Part shown: positions 1-11,200 of the stretch, piece after piece | Layout of the letters: every line of letters begins with the position of its first letter | Position numbering within the stretch: the stretch's first letter is position 1 | Notes under the pieces: model-generated | Database searches by the model: none | What the model saw: only the letters and a program-made list of their open reading frames with translations | Told to the model about the DNA's origin: nothing | Program-made: the position numbers and the translations under genes | Assembly (NCBI GenBank): GCA_008477525.1 | Contig: SPDT01000003.1 | Location: forward strand, 1,364,001-1,428,000 | Direction: 5' to 3' | DNA length: 64,000 nucleotides | Source: Hypomyces perniciosus | Lineage: Eukaryota; Ascomycota; Sordariomycetes; Hypocreales; Hypocreaceae

Positions 1-1166
1 CGGGAGTTTCAGGCGCGATCGATTCACCCCTAGAATTTTGAAGGTAGAAATAAATGCGTGGGAGCGTCTTTACAGCGGAGCGATTGAGGTAAATATTAAG
101 GCACTTTCTATAAAATGCATGGTCAAGCAAATTCACAGACGCACGACACGGAGGAGCAAGCGAATGAACTAATGGGGCATTCGGGGGCGGAGAGAAGCAT
201 TGAATGCTATCCTTATGACCAATGTATTTGTCGTAGGTCCTAAAATATTCTCGTACATAATCCAGGCTGTCGTGTTCACCAGCATAATCCGACTGTGTTG
301 TCAGCGGCGCCGCAGGAGACGGTTTACCAAAGGAGCATTGTAGCAGCTCAAAATGGCGTCTAGTCCAATTCAGTGGCTCAACGAGAATCTCTTCTCTGCA
401 ATAAAGACGGGTAATTCCGTAAATGGACATTGCAGCTGGGGGAGATGATAAGGTGAATGCTTCCATGGTGCGCGATACAGAATGCAGTGACGCGACGCGA
501 GTGAGCTGATTCCGGATTAACTATCAACCCCCAGGGGTACTTCGTATTGCTATTGGTGTTTATTTGTCGGAGCAGTACTTCGTGTGAGGAAAAGGGGATT
601 TTGGAACAGCCATCTATTCGACATAATTCCGGGTCACACCATCACCCACTCCCAATTCTACAAGCCAGATACAATTTCAATTTCTTCACTTGCCAATAAT
701 TAACTATTGTTGGAGAATGGACCATGTGGGCTGATCTTGTTAGCACCCTCCGTCCAACCGCTCGGCAACGGCCCGGAACGCCTCTTCGGGACGCCCCTTC
801 GGCCACGCCAGAGCCGGTAGTTATTATCTATATGATGCCACATGTACTTCGTAGGGGATTCACTCAATGGCTTAGATGGCTTATTTGGAACTTGCCGCAA
901 TCCCCACAAATATACTCTTTCTGGAAGTCCTCTGTCGACGCCATTAAATATCGTGCGTCCCTGTCTACTTCGTACGAGCATTATAAATGCTGGCTAGAGA
1001 GCTCATCATGCCCTCGCTGCTGCTAAGACTTGGACATCGGATAGATTCTGGGACTGCATCCACACCGAAAATATTTTTATACGACCTGTGATATTCCTCT
1101 TATCGTCTGCTGAGATTTGTGTAAGTGTCTAGCGGGTTTGGTGGGTTTTCCTTTCCAGGCGGTCTC
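1..1166. other. Intergenic, no gene recognised
   Basis: Both strands carry only short unconvincing frames. The overlapping frames at about 700-1026 have no recognisable domain and no coherent splice structure. Nothing else is seen here. Confidence 0.5.
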
Positions 1167-1690
1167 TTAAACAGTGGTTTTGAGCCCTTCAATGACCATC
1201 ATAATATATCCGGCCGCTGGAAAATTAATCTGACCATTGATGCAGTGACCCTGTAACCAGGGCATTTCTGACAGTCTGATGAAATTATACCATGTCTGCT
1301 CAGCACTAATACTGTCTGCTGCCACGTTACCCAGCAGGTCGTGCTTGGGAGACTTCCGCAAACGACACACTGCTCTTCCACGAGATTCATTCCAATTGAT
1401 GTTTTCATGGTGCCTCTTGTACCCGTAGATAGGCAAGTTGATTGGAATCGTTGCTTTTCCGTCTCGCCGATTGTGATTTACACGGTGGAGATCAATCGGT
1501 GCCCCATGAGTGTAATGGAATGCATTTGCATCAAAGCTTTTAGCACTTCTTTATCGTACGGTACACCATAGTATACTCCTGTATTGGACCCCGGAAGGTT
1601 GCTCATGCTAATACCTGCGTTTTCAAAAGCCTCATAGGCAACTTCAAGCATCATTCTGATCACCACTAGAGGACTTGAATTTTGTTCCAG
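1167..1690 (-). pseudogene. Relic of a highly reducing type I polyketide synthase (KS and DH fragments)
   Basis: Two pieces of a fungal iterative PKS lie in the correct order on the minus strand but in different frames. The piece at about 1666-1540 matches the ketosynthase stretch around RMMLEVAYEAFENAG followed by LPGSNTGVYYG. The piece at about 1440-1170 matches the start of the dehydratase domain: HDLLG, then IRLSEMPWLQGH with the DH catalytic-type His, then FPAAGY. In an intact PKS, several hundred residues of ketosynthase and the whole acyltransferase separate these points; here the gap is about 100 bp. The catalytic Cys region of KS, AT, ER, KR and ACP are not seen. This is a deleted and frameshifted remnant, with no product expected. 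The identity of the fragments is secure; whether further decayed pieces extend to about 2600 is not. Confidence 0.8.
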
Positions 1691-2841
1691 TCACACTGTC
1701 TTGGAGTATTGTTGGAAAAATAATTCAAATTGTCATTCCCATAGAGTCTTGAAGTCTTCAGACGATCTGAGTGATTGAGACACTCAAAACCCGAGAAAAC
1801 TTGTACCTATACACAGCAGAGCATAGAGTATGCTGAGTAAAAAGGTTCATCCCTTGGGTTATTCTTTTTACCCTATGCAGCACACCGCCACTTGGGATAT
1901 AAGTCAGATTATAAAAGATCATTCCGTCAAATGTATTGAATTTGCGTCACCAAAAACCCTTTCTGGCAAGGTTCAGGGCGGCCAAGAAGCTCTCTTATGT
2001 CAGGCTGTAGGTTTGCGACACTTCTTGACTAATACATGGTCACATTTATTCTTCCTCTGACGTACATCTTCCCGAATGTGGATCTGTGGCAATCGCCGGC
2101 CGCCTTAAGATACTTCTATATAGGTGTGTCTCACAATGCTCATAAATCCTGTTTCCTACGTCCAACGTAATACTCGGTCTCCAAAAAGGTAATAGTAGTA
2201 GTGTTGGAATGTGTGACTCACTGCCATTGGATGGAACAGTGTCAAAGCGAGCATCCCACCTGGATACGACATGATGGAGAGATATGAAGAGACGATTTAC
2301 ATTTTGTAATCTATGCACCCAATGTAGTATTTACTGCCTAAGGAAGCCGGTGAAATCAACCTTTCATTACATCGAGGCGGGGTCAAATTTGAGCAACGTC
2401 CAAGTTCTTGTTGTTGTCATTCCGCCATTTGAGAATGGCGATGTCCCTCGTCCATGCCATCATAGGGATTACGAACCGTATCCGACACTACCTAATTCAA
2501 GGCGGATGGCTCGCCCTGGACATGGAGGCAACTGTGAGCTGCGCTGAGGTTTTTATTGATCAACTATTGCGACATGGTTGGCGACTCAAGTTATGTAGGT
2601 GACGTGTCTTAGACAGATGTACAGCTACTTGTCCATAAGGCGGCGATGCCTTCCTATAGTAGATTATTGCAAACATGGATAGACGCTGCTTATGGAGTGG
2701 GCAGCAGGGAAGGGTTGCCGTAATCTCACTGGGGTCGGCCTATATAACCAACCCGCCGAGTAACCCTTCTTTCGTATATTGACTATGTCAACGTGATTGT
2801 TCACCTGTGTCACCCACTCGAAGCTTCGCCTACTATTCGCA
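1691..2841. other. Intergenic or decayed sequence
   Basis: Several frames of 60-90 codons overlap on both strands without a recognisable domain. The stretch could include further eroded PKS sequence, but I could not match any piece to a PKS domain. Confidence 0.4.
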
Positions 2842-3776
2842 ATGAGCACTTCCTGCACTCCAGCATTGGCAATATTAGCACTCGACCTCAATATCTTGGA
2901 TACAGGCATAATCGGCCCCACAGGAAGGATCCTGCAATTGACAGACAAAGGCGAATTGGTCCGTGTCCTGCTTGAGCAACAGTGTATACCCGATGGAATT
3001 GATGTCGATCATTCGACTGGCCGTTTCTTCTGGTCCAACATGGGAACATTAGGCACACCAAATGGCACTATACATTCAGCAAATCTGGATGGTACAGACG
3101 TTCGGACCATCGTCATGCCGGGTGTTATCAATAACCCAAGCAACTCATTTTCAGTCCAGAGCTGAAATATTTGTATTTTGCGGATCGTGAGGGCATGAAA
3201 ATATGGCAATGCAATGTCGATGGTAGCGATTTGACAGTCCTAATTCGAGCTGGCACAGACCCGATGAACGCAAAATCCTGGTGTGTTGGTATTCAAGTTG
3301 CACCAACTACAGAGAAAATGTATTGGACCCAAAACGGCCCTCCTAGATCGGGAAAAGGTTCCATTTTCTGCGCCAATCTTTCAATGCCACCCGGACAAAC
3401 TGCAGAGACTAGAAACGATATTGTCTGTTTCGTCGATAATCTTCCCGAGCCGATAGACCTCGAGGTTGACTCGTCTCAAAACTTCCTGTTCTGGACCGAT
3501 CGTGTCGAGCTACCTGACGGCAAGTCACTCAACAGATTACCGCTTCATCCCATAACGGGGATGCGAAATGTCGGCGAAGGCTCAAAGCCGCAGGTGATAT
3601 GGAGAGGCCTCCATGATCCCGTGGGCCTCAAGTTGGATAAGACAAATGGACATGTTTATGTGGCTGATTTGGGTGGGAGTCTCTATCGATGTAACTACGA
3701 TGGTTCCGACAAACGAACATTATCATCGGAAGCCAATCGCAGCTATACTGGAATAGCCCTTCGGTACGATTGAGCT
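2842..3776 (+). pseudogene. YWTD-type beta-propeller protein, single frameshift
   Basis: Two adjacent frames together encode one protein of about 310 residues built of repeats resembling the LDL-receptor class B (YWTD) six-bladed propeller. Examples are GRFFWSNMG, IHSANLDGTDVRTIV, KYLYFADREG, KMYWTQNG, FLFWTDRVE and HVYVADLGGSLYRCNYDGSDKRT. Fungal proteins of this kind are usually cytosolic and of unknown function. The frame opened by the ATG at 2842 stops at 3163-3165, while the homologous repeat resumes in another frame from about 3135. The switch sits in a CCC run at 3135-3137, and loss of one C would account for it. No intron signals lie there, so this is either a young inactivating indel or a sequencing error. 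The rest of the gene shows no other lesion. The ATG is chosen because the propeller similarity starts a few residues after it. Confidence 0.7.
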
Positions 3777-4980
3777 AAAATGGTTGGATTATATTAGAGA
3801 ACGACGCGTGTAACATAGGATGTCAGTTTTGTATAAATCACAGTCGTCCTTATCAGCTGTAAAATAACAAAGAGATAGAGATCACCTATGGATTGGGAAA
3901 TATGAAAGTCAGGTTATCGGAGTATATACCAGGTTAGGGAGTCTTCCCGCCCACATCACAATGTATGACTTGTTAATCCTCTTCCAAAACGGTGGAGGAG
4001 TTACAGAAGGTCCGAGACAGTACATACAATAAATATACACAGCGGCGAGTGGAGAAGGCACCCAACACTCTGGAGGAAGCTGGCTATATTGCTCCGCAAC
4101 CACAAGAATGGTCGATGCATCACGCGTCCGTCTGCATACTGCTCGGTCAGTGGAATGATTCGGTGACCGACGGGTGGCAGTCATTCGCATGTGGACGAAA
4201 CGATTCGCTATGCGTTCTTTATGGTGACTTGGCGCCTGGATGCATCGAGGCCCTGGTAGCCTAGGAAATATGGTGTCGTCATTTGTCCTCAACCAGTCAG
4301 ACTATTGCCCGCTCCGTCTGCCCTACAGGGCATATTCTGCTTCTTCATAGTGTATACCCATCGCTTAGGTGTCTGTATGCGGTAGTTATATGTAAAGGAT
4401 GGGGCAGCAAACCCATGGAAAATATGATACTATGTTCTAGCGGAACATTTGTGTTCACACCCCCTCACTTGGGACGGATTGTCCCATGTCAGCATCGTAA
4501 GTTATTTGCTTGGCAGCACCTCAATATTCGTCCGTTCGGCCGAGCTCAGAATAAGCATCATAGGATTCGTGGCTGGCTGAGTATACTGAGGATGCCGGAA
4601 TACATCCATCTCTTCGCATGATGATTGGTGTCTGTTTGCAAGCAAGTGAGGGGTTGGCGACTCAGCTGTATGGTATCCCTGCTCGAAATAGGCGAACGGT
4701 CTGTCGCATAAAGTGACGAGTCAGCTAATATCTACCGCGTGAATATTTCCTTAGACTTGGTGATCAAATCAAATGAAGAAATAAGCCCTCAGCAGATGGA
4801 ACTATGCGTATGTGATGTATCATAACGGCTTACATGGAGGGGAGGGGGGGCCAAGGATTTCCTTTTAGCAAGAGGGTAAAAACGCTTTATCTTCTATGCC
4901 CTAGCCCATCGTGGAGTTTCCTGAAGGACAGAGTCACCATCGATCGTAACAATCTGACAAAACCGTGAAAATATCAAGAA
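3777..4980. other. Intergenic, presumed upstream region of the 606-aa gene
   Basis: There are frames of 90-127 codons on both strands (for example 3909-4292 minus), but they overlap one another, carry no family motif and show no splice pattern. The right end should contain the promoter of the gene starting at 4981. Confidence 0.45.
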
Positions 4981-7296
4981 ATGGCTCAGCAATTCGAAGC
5001 TGAGTCGCGTCTGAAGGTCAGTCTCGCTACGGCAGACGGATTCTATGACCAGGGCCTAGCTGTCTCTCAAGGCATCATCAATGGCAGCTTTGAGAAGCTC
5101 TACAACAAATATGAAGCTCTGCAGAGGATTGATTGGGAAAATTACGATGGAGAGATGCACGCTGAGCTGCTGCCCTCGCAAATTCTCATTCCTGGTAGCG
5201 TCGGCATCGATCTCTCCAAGATCTACCATCAGATTCGGTCAGCCCATATTTCATCCTTTTGCTGTTTCCAATTACCGAGATCAAATTCTGACATAGTTGC
5301 AGGTTCAAGTCGGGCACTCTCTCCAACAAGAATGGCTTGTTCAATGTCAAGTTGGACGGCTGGATGGTTGCTATCGCCGTCGACCTGGATGCTCAGTTTA
5401 TCAACAGGGACCCTGGCCATAAAGAGACACCGGCTGAAAAGAAACAGCGCGAGTTCATTGAGAATGAGTTCGATGTCCCTGGTGATTATCGGCTCGAGCG
5501 ACTGTACTCCAAGTTGACTTGTAAGTGCCACGTTTTATTAGCGATTCCTATGGCGAGCGGCTTACAAGTCATCGGCTACTAGCCGCCAACTGGAATAACT
5601 TTGATATGGACCACTCCAAATTCATCAACCCAGACACCGGTGAAGAATGGACTTACGACGATTGGGCAGATGCAGATGACAATGCTGCCTCAGCCTTCAC
5701 CAGCTTGTGCAGGTCTTGGGCCCGTTCAATGCAGAATGATGGTCTGACCACACTAGGCCTCAAAATCACTCTCCCTGACTTGGGTACGTTCTAACCATGT
5801 CATTTTTTATTGTATGATTCTTGAATAGCTAATCCGTTTGAGCAGCAAAGAGTGAAACTCCTACATTCAGTAGGTATCCCCGCTACACTGTGCTCTTTGC
5901 CCTTGCTCTCTGACACTTTGATGCGCTGCAGCACCAACTACCATGATTCACCAGATCTACCCCTACCATGATAAGGATGATAAAAGAGACCAAGGTTTCA
6001 CATCAGCTGGCAATGCAAATTCCCTTCTCTACTTGGAAAAGGTCAAAGATGAAAATGGCAACGACGGTCAGCTCCCAGGCGCTAAGCAAGTCGGATTCGC
6101 TGGCAACTTTTGCCACCCAGAGGCAGGCTTGCTTCCAGCAGTTGACGGAACCTTTGTTGTCAGTCACGAGTTGTTTATGGGTCGCTTCCTCCTGACGCAG
6201 CTCCAAGCACTGAATGAGGCCTCATCTATCTATGTTGATCCCATGTACGGTGGACCAGCTGGATGGGGCTTCCCAATGCGGTACGGTAGCGATCCCAACT
6301 ATCCCAATTACAAAAACAGCGTCTACGAGTTTAAGCAGTCTAATGATGGCCGGACTTACGAATATGACAAGGTCGTTGACAAGTCTTGTGACACGAAGCA
6401 CAATAACGGAAGTCATTACTGGTGGCAGTCTGATCACTGGAGTACGTTGAACTATTTCTATTTCCTCCTTGTTGCTTGCCTTGGTTGAACTCTTCTCTTT
6501 TGCTTGGGTTCCTGACAAAACGTGGCATAGGCAAGGCACACTCAACCGTATCCTGGCAGCCTGGTGGTGACATGTACGTTGAGATGAAAGGATCTTATGA
6601 GTACTATCGCGCCATCAGAATTGCCGACAACGCCTCAATGCAGAATCCAGGAACCTGGTCCCAGTAAGCGTGCCTCCTAGTATCCTGCTTTTCTCCTGAA
6701 CAACTAAGATGAAACGTGGTATCTGATGTCTTTCTTCCAATAATAGTGAGAAGTACACCGGCTCGTGGAGCCTCGGAGTGAAGATGGTTTCTCAAGATGG
6801 TACATTGGTGCTCCAGCTGGTCGAAACTTCCGACCTGAACTTCCAGGTAACGGGTGAGATGGACCAGTCAAAAGACCTTGGTGCATACCACTCAAATGAA
6901 ACGAAGCTCCGTGACGAGATTGCCAAGGTTATCTTTGGTCGTCTAGACACATTGCGCAACAATCTCAAGCAGGGTTTCCAAGGCTCGCACCAATTTGTCT
7001 TCCCCGGAACCGGTCAGCTTAATTTCTCAGACCCCACGTTCAGCAACAAGGGTGATGTCATTTCCACTGTGACTTGGAAGCCGTAAGTACATTCTTTTAT
7101 TTGAGAATCTTCAATCTTTTTATATTGTCTGAGCTGATGAATTGGATGACGCAGGCTTGACGATGGACCTGTGATTGTTCGACCGAACAATACTGATGCT
7201 ACCAAGCTGGGCTCATTCAAGTGCCTTCAACACGTCCAGCCTCACCATCATACCATTCCATATCCTTCTCATATCAAGCACCATGATGAATTGTAA
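4981..7296 (+). CDS. Uncharacterised 606-aa protein, possible OrfX/P47-like (TULIP) family member
   Basis: Eight exons can be placed with consistent phase: 4981-5237, 5303-5520, 5583-5783, 5846-5869 (24-nt microexon), 5932-6441, 6531-6663, 6747-7082 and 7155-7296. They give 1821 nt. Donors are GTAAGT, GTACGT or GTAGGT, with GTCAGC for the first. There is no signal peptide and no membrane segment. The protein is rich in Trp, Tyr, Asp and Asn and alternates amphipathic strands (for example LDGWMVAIAVDLD) with short helices. The N-terminal segment AVSQGIINGSF, followed by an extended beta-rich region, resembles my recollection of the bacterial OrfX2/OrfX3/P47 lipid-binding (TULIP) family. This is pattern memory, not an alignment. 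Such genes accompany insecticidal and neurotoxin loci in bacteria, which fits the Tc-toxin A homologue starting 931 bp downstream on the same strand. The C-terminus is His-rich. Gene structure is confident; function is not. Confidence 0.75.
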
Positions 7297-8226
7297 ACCT
7301 CGGTGTTGGGATGGAAATCACCCATCATTGTCCCGCCCCTATTCTGGGTCGTTTGGTCTTTCGGAAAGAAAAGTGGGAGGTCAGCAGAAAGCAAACAGCA
7401 AAATGACAGTTCCCGGTCCTTTGTTCTATGTAGCTTCTTTCGATAGCCCAGTGAATCTCAATTCATTCTGTATAACGTAATCCCATTTACATTGCTTCAA
7501 ATACAAATGTCATCCAAATACCAAAGTCATCCGTTTACCGCTGATCATGCGCTTCTTGCTCAAGTATTAGATTTTGGGACATCATCAATGCTGTTCGGAC
7601 AATCGGCGAATTGAAATGACTGAGCGAACACAGCCTCTCTCAGAATATGCTAGGGTTGCAATCGTGTCCGATGTTAGAATCACAGCCAGCCATCAAGACC
7701 GCTCCAAACCGAATGCAGTAACCACCAACAACACTCTGCATGTTATATGTCAGCTTCAACCCCGCTTCATATGCATGAGTCTGTCGATAATCCAATGCAA
7801 TGTTGCAAACTGGGTGCCAAAAGTACAGACTCTCCATCCAATTTTATGCAGGATGGGTTACAGCGACCTGTTGCGTTTGTTCCGTAGGAAGAGGTGGCTG
7901 GCTGCGAACCGCAGCACAACCTAGCGATTGGTGCCCAGCATGACCTGCGAAGTGTCGATATCAGGGATTAAGATCCTTTATTTGAGGGGGAAGAACTTTC
8001 AGAATGCGATCTGAGGAAGTCTACGCCTGGGCGTGTGGTTCGACAATGAGGCCTCGAAGAGAGGTATCACGGCCGCCTTCCTCGTCCCTCCCGTATTCTC
8101 TTGGCTAGTAGGCTTTTAAAGGAATCTCAGACTGAAAGAATAGACGAACTTTGTCATTGTTCAATCTTTTAGCAATTCCCCACTAGTCCATGTATATGTT
8201 TCAAACCGTCTACCAAAACTGCAATC
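7297..8226. other. Intergenic region between the 606-aa gene and the Tc-toxin A homologue
   Basis: About 930 bp holding the 3' end of the upstream gene and the promoter of the next. A TATA-like TTTTAAAGG occurs near 8115-8123. The frame at 7574-7924 shows no domain and is probably non-coding. Confidence 0.5.
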
Positions 8227-11200
8227 ATGGTTGGTTGATAACGGTCATCTCTCATACTGAGCCCAACGTAGCTGACATTACTTGTCTAGGATTCCACCAA
8301 ACCGCTGTCAGAGTCAAATATCATCGTTCTGTCATCTGATTTGCTTCCAAAAATTATTACCGATACTCAACTTCTCGAAGCTATTCAAGTCCATCTAACG
8401 ACAACACGTTCCCTTCGGGGCTCCATCAATGCTGTTCTTGCGACCTTTCCTACATCCGAAGATGAGAAAGCCAAATTGCCTCTAGTCTTACTCCTGTATC
8501 AACTCAGCGGCTTCTCAGTTGATGTAGCTGTTTTCTGCCTCTCACAACCTCAGCTGGCTGGGGTTGCATCAGGATCCATCAAATCCCAAAAACAACTCGC
8601 CGCAAATGTTTTCGCCATTCCACTGGCCTGTACCGCGGTTCCAACTGGCTGTGGAGATGCATGGTCCCAACTTCGCCGACGGCTATTTACCCTGGAACCA
8701 ACAGCCGTGATTCTGGGGTTGGCTCGCACCGGGAACTTCCCATTTCCTGACTGCCAACAGGACATCATCATCTCCGTCCTGGAGGCGGCGACTGAGAAGC
8801 TTGGATTTAACATCGCCAAAGAATCCATCAGAGGACTGTTGAATAGCGAGGACCTCAAAGCTGAGATTCCAGGTGTGCATCAGGATCAATGGCCCGTTAT
8901 CCAGAAGTTCCTGTTCCAACTCCAGCGGCTCCAGGCCTTGGTGAACGAGCCGCAAGATATTGGCGCTCTGATCGAGTGCGCATATCAATCTGCGGAAGAA
9001 CTGACACGGTCTGGCGACGGTGCCGTCCAGGCTATGGTTGCGCAAGGCATCTCGGAGGAGCGTGCAGTGCAGATCCGCAATCATGCCAATGTGGTTGCCA
9101 TCCGGAGCGAAGGGCTCTGGACCGCTGCACTCAAAGCCCGTGGCACTGGGGGTAGACCAGACGATTCCATTGCTGCTGTCTCCGCAGTCAGCTCGCGGGC
9201 TGTTGTTACTCGTTTGGATCAGGAAGACCAGCCACCTGAGGCACCCGAGATTAATTTGAGCGCCATGTTTGACTTGGAGAGCATGGGATGCGAGGATTGT
9301 GCTTCAGCTACTGGACCAGCAGCCTATTTCGTCGACCTTCTCCATACTCTGGACGGTATCAAGCTTCGGGATCCGAGCGACCCCAGCAAACCAGGAAAAT
9401 CGCTGCTCTCCAAGTTGACTGAGCGTCGGCCAGATCTATCCCAGCTCGAATTATCGTGTGCCAACACAAAGGTTCTCATACCATACATTGATCTTGTGAA
9501 TGAGCTGCTGGAATCTGTGCTGTGGAATCTGGGATCTAATCCCTCTCACCCAGACTCTGTCAAGCCATTCAATATGGACGATGACGACACCTGCGACAGC
9601 GTTATCGCGCAGCCTAGACACATCAACTATCCAGTTTACAGCGACATAGTGCTGAAAACGGTGCAACCACTGAATCTATTCCCGTATAACCAAGCTATCG
9701 ATAGCATCCGCGCCTATCTCACTGCCCTTGGGAGCTCGCGATATGAGCTACTCAATACGTTACAGTCCACTTACATCTTCACAGAAGCGTCCAATCCTCC
9801 GCACCCACAACAAGTGATAGACCGTGCTCTGGCTGCGGAAGCATTGAGCTTGCAGCATGAGGACTATGTGGCGATATGTGGAGAGGGCTTTTTTGACCTG
9901 GAATTTCTCCGTACTTGGAACCCAAACCTCACTAAGCAAAAATATGATGAAATGATCGGGCTCAACACAGCTTCTGGATACTGGGGATTCGACTCTAAGG
10001 GCGACTATGTGAGCAGCCTTGCCGACATCAAGGGTGAGCTGCTGCCTCGGAGCGGATTGAACTTCCAGGCTCTCCTCAGGATCTTGAAAGCGAAATATTT
10101 CAATAGGAAGCTGGCTATCACATCTCAAAGTCCTGTTTCTGGTGGAATGGAGTTCACGGGGGAGCTTAAAGATATGAGGCTATCGCGCGTTCAAGAGAAT
10201 GGAACGACCGGCCCACCTGATACAAACACAAGTTGGCAACTTCAAGCATTTGTGCGCCTGTGGAATAAGCTCCAGTGGTCAATTGAGGAACTCGATGCCC
10301 TCGCGGTTTGTTTGGCAGGGACTAGGACTTCCTCCGTCGACCCCCAGCTGCTGAATGGGCTTGCCGCTGTCAAACAGTTGGCCGAGCTGTCGGACTTTTC
10401 ACCAACCGAGTTGCAGCCTCTCTGGGGGGACATGAATACTCACGGTCCCAAAACTCTCTATGCAGACTTGTTCCTGAGGGGACCTGTTTCACCGCAGGAG
10501 CGTCAGGTATTTCAGCCTGATGAAGACGGCAATGTGTTGCGGGCGAACGAGAAAATCTCACAACATAACTACACTCTCACATCGGCGCTCCGTATATCAG
10601 ACACTGCTTTAAGCGCCATCATTTCTGCCACAGGATTATCTGATCGCCTGAATCTTGCCAACTTGTCGCTTTTGTACCGAGTGTCCCTTCTTTGTCAGAT
10701 TTTGGAGATCTCTCCAGCTGACTACTCTGATTTACTCTCGGTGTATCCAACGGCGTTCAACCCGTTTGAAGACCCCGAAACGACACTTCGCTTCGTCCGG
10801 GAGGTGAAGGCATTGCTATCCGGGCCAGATCCATGGGCATTCGATCAGCTTGTATTCGCTGTCAACGGCAAGGCTAGCGTTTCCGACAATCGGTACAACT
10901 TTGGCGTCGAAAAAGCTGTTCAAGTCGCACTATCCATTTTCTCCAACATAAAGGCATCCGGGATCAGCTCAGGAGACGTTAATGTCGACGCGATTCCTGA
11001 GGCAGATTTACTGGAGCGCGTGCATCAAGTCGCAGAACAGTTATTCGGGAGCAACGGCGGCCTGAGCGTATCGGGATTCATCAACAGCTCTCCCATCAAG
11101 AAAGACGATAAAGCTCTGGCTCTGATCAAGTCGTACCTCACAGAGAGAGTTGGTTCAGAGAATGCAGATCGTCTATCCAAGAACATTGCTGACGCCAATA

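Noticed and set aside
2408..2602. Possible PKS methyltransferase fragment (QGGWLALDMEATV)
   Set aside because: Similarity is too weak and on the strand opposite to the PKS relic.
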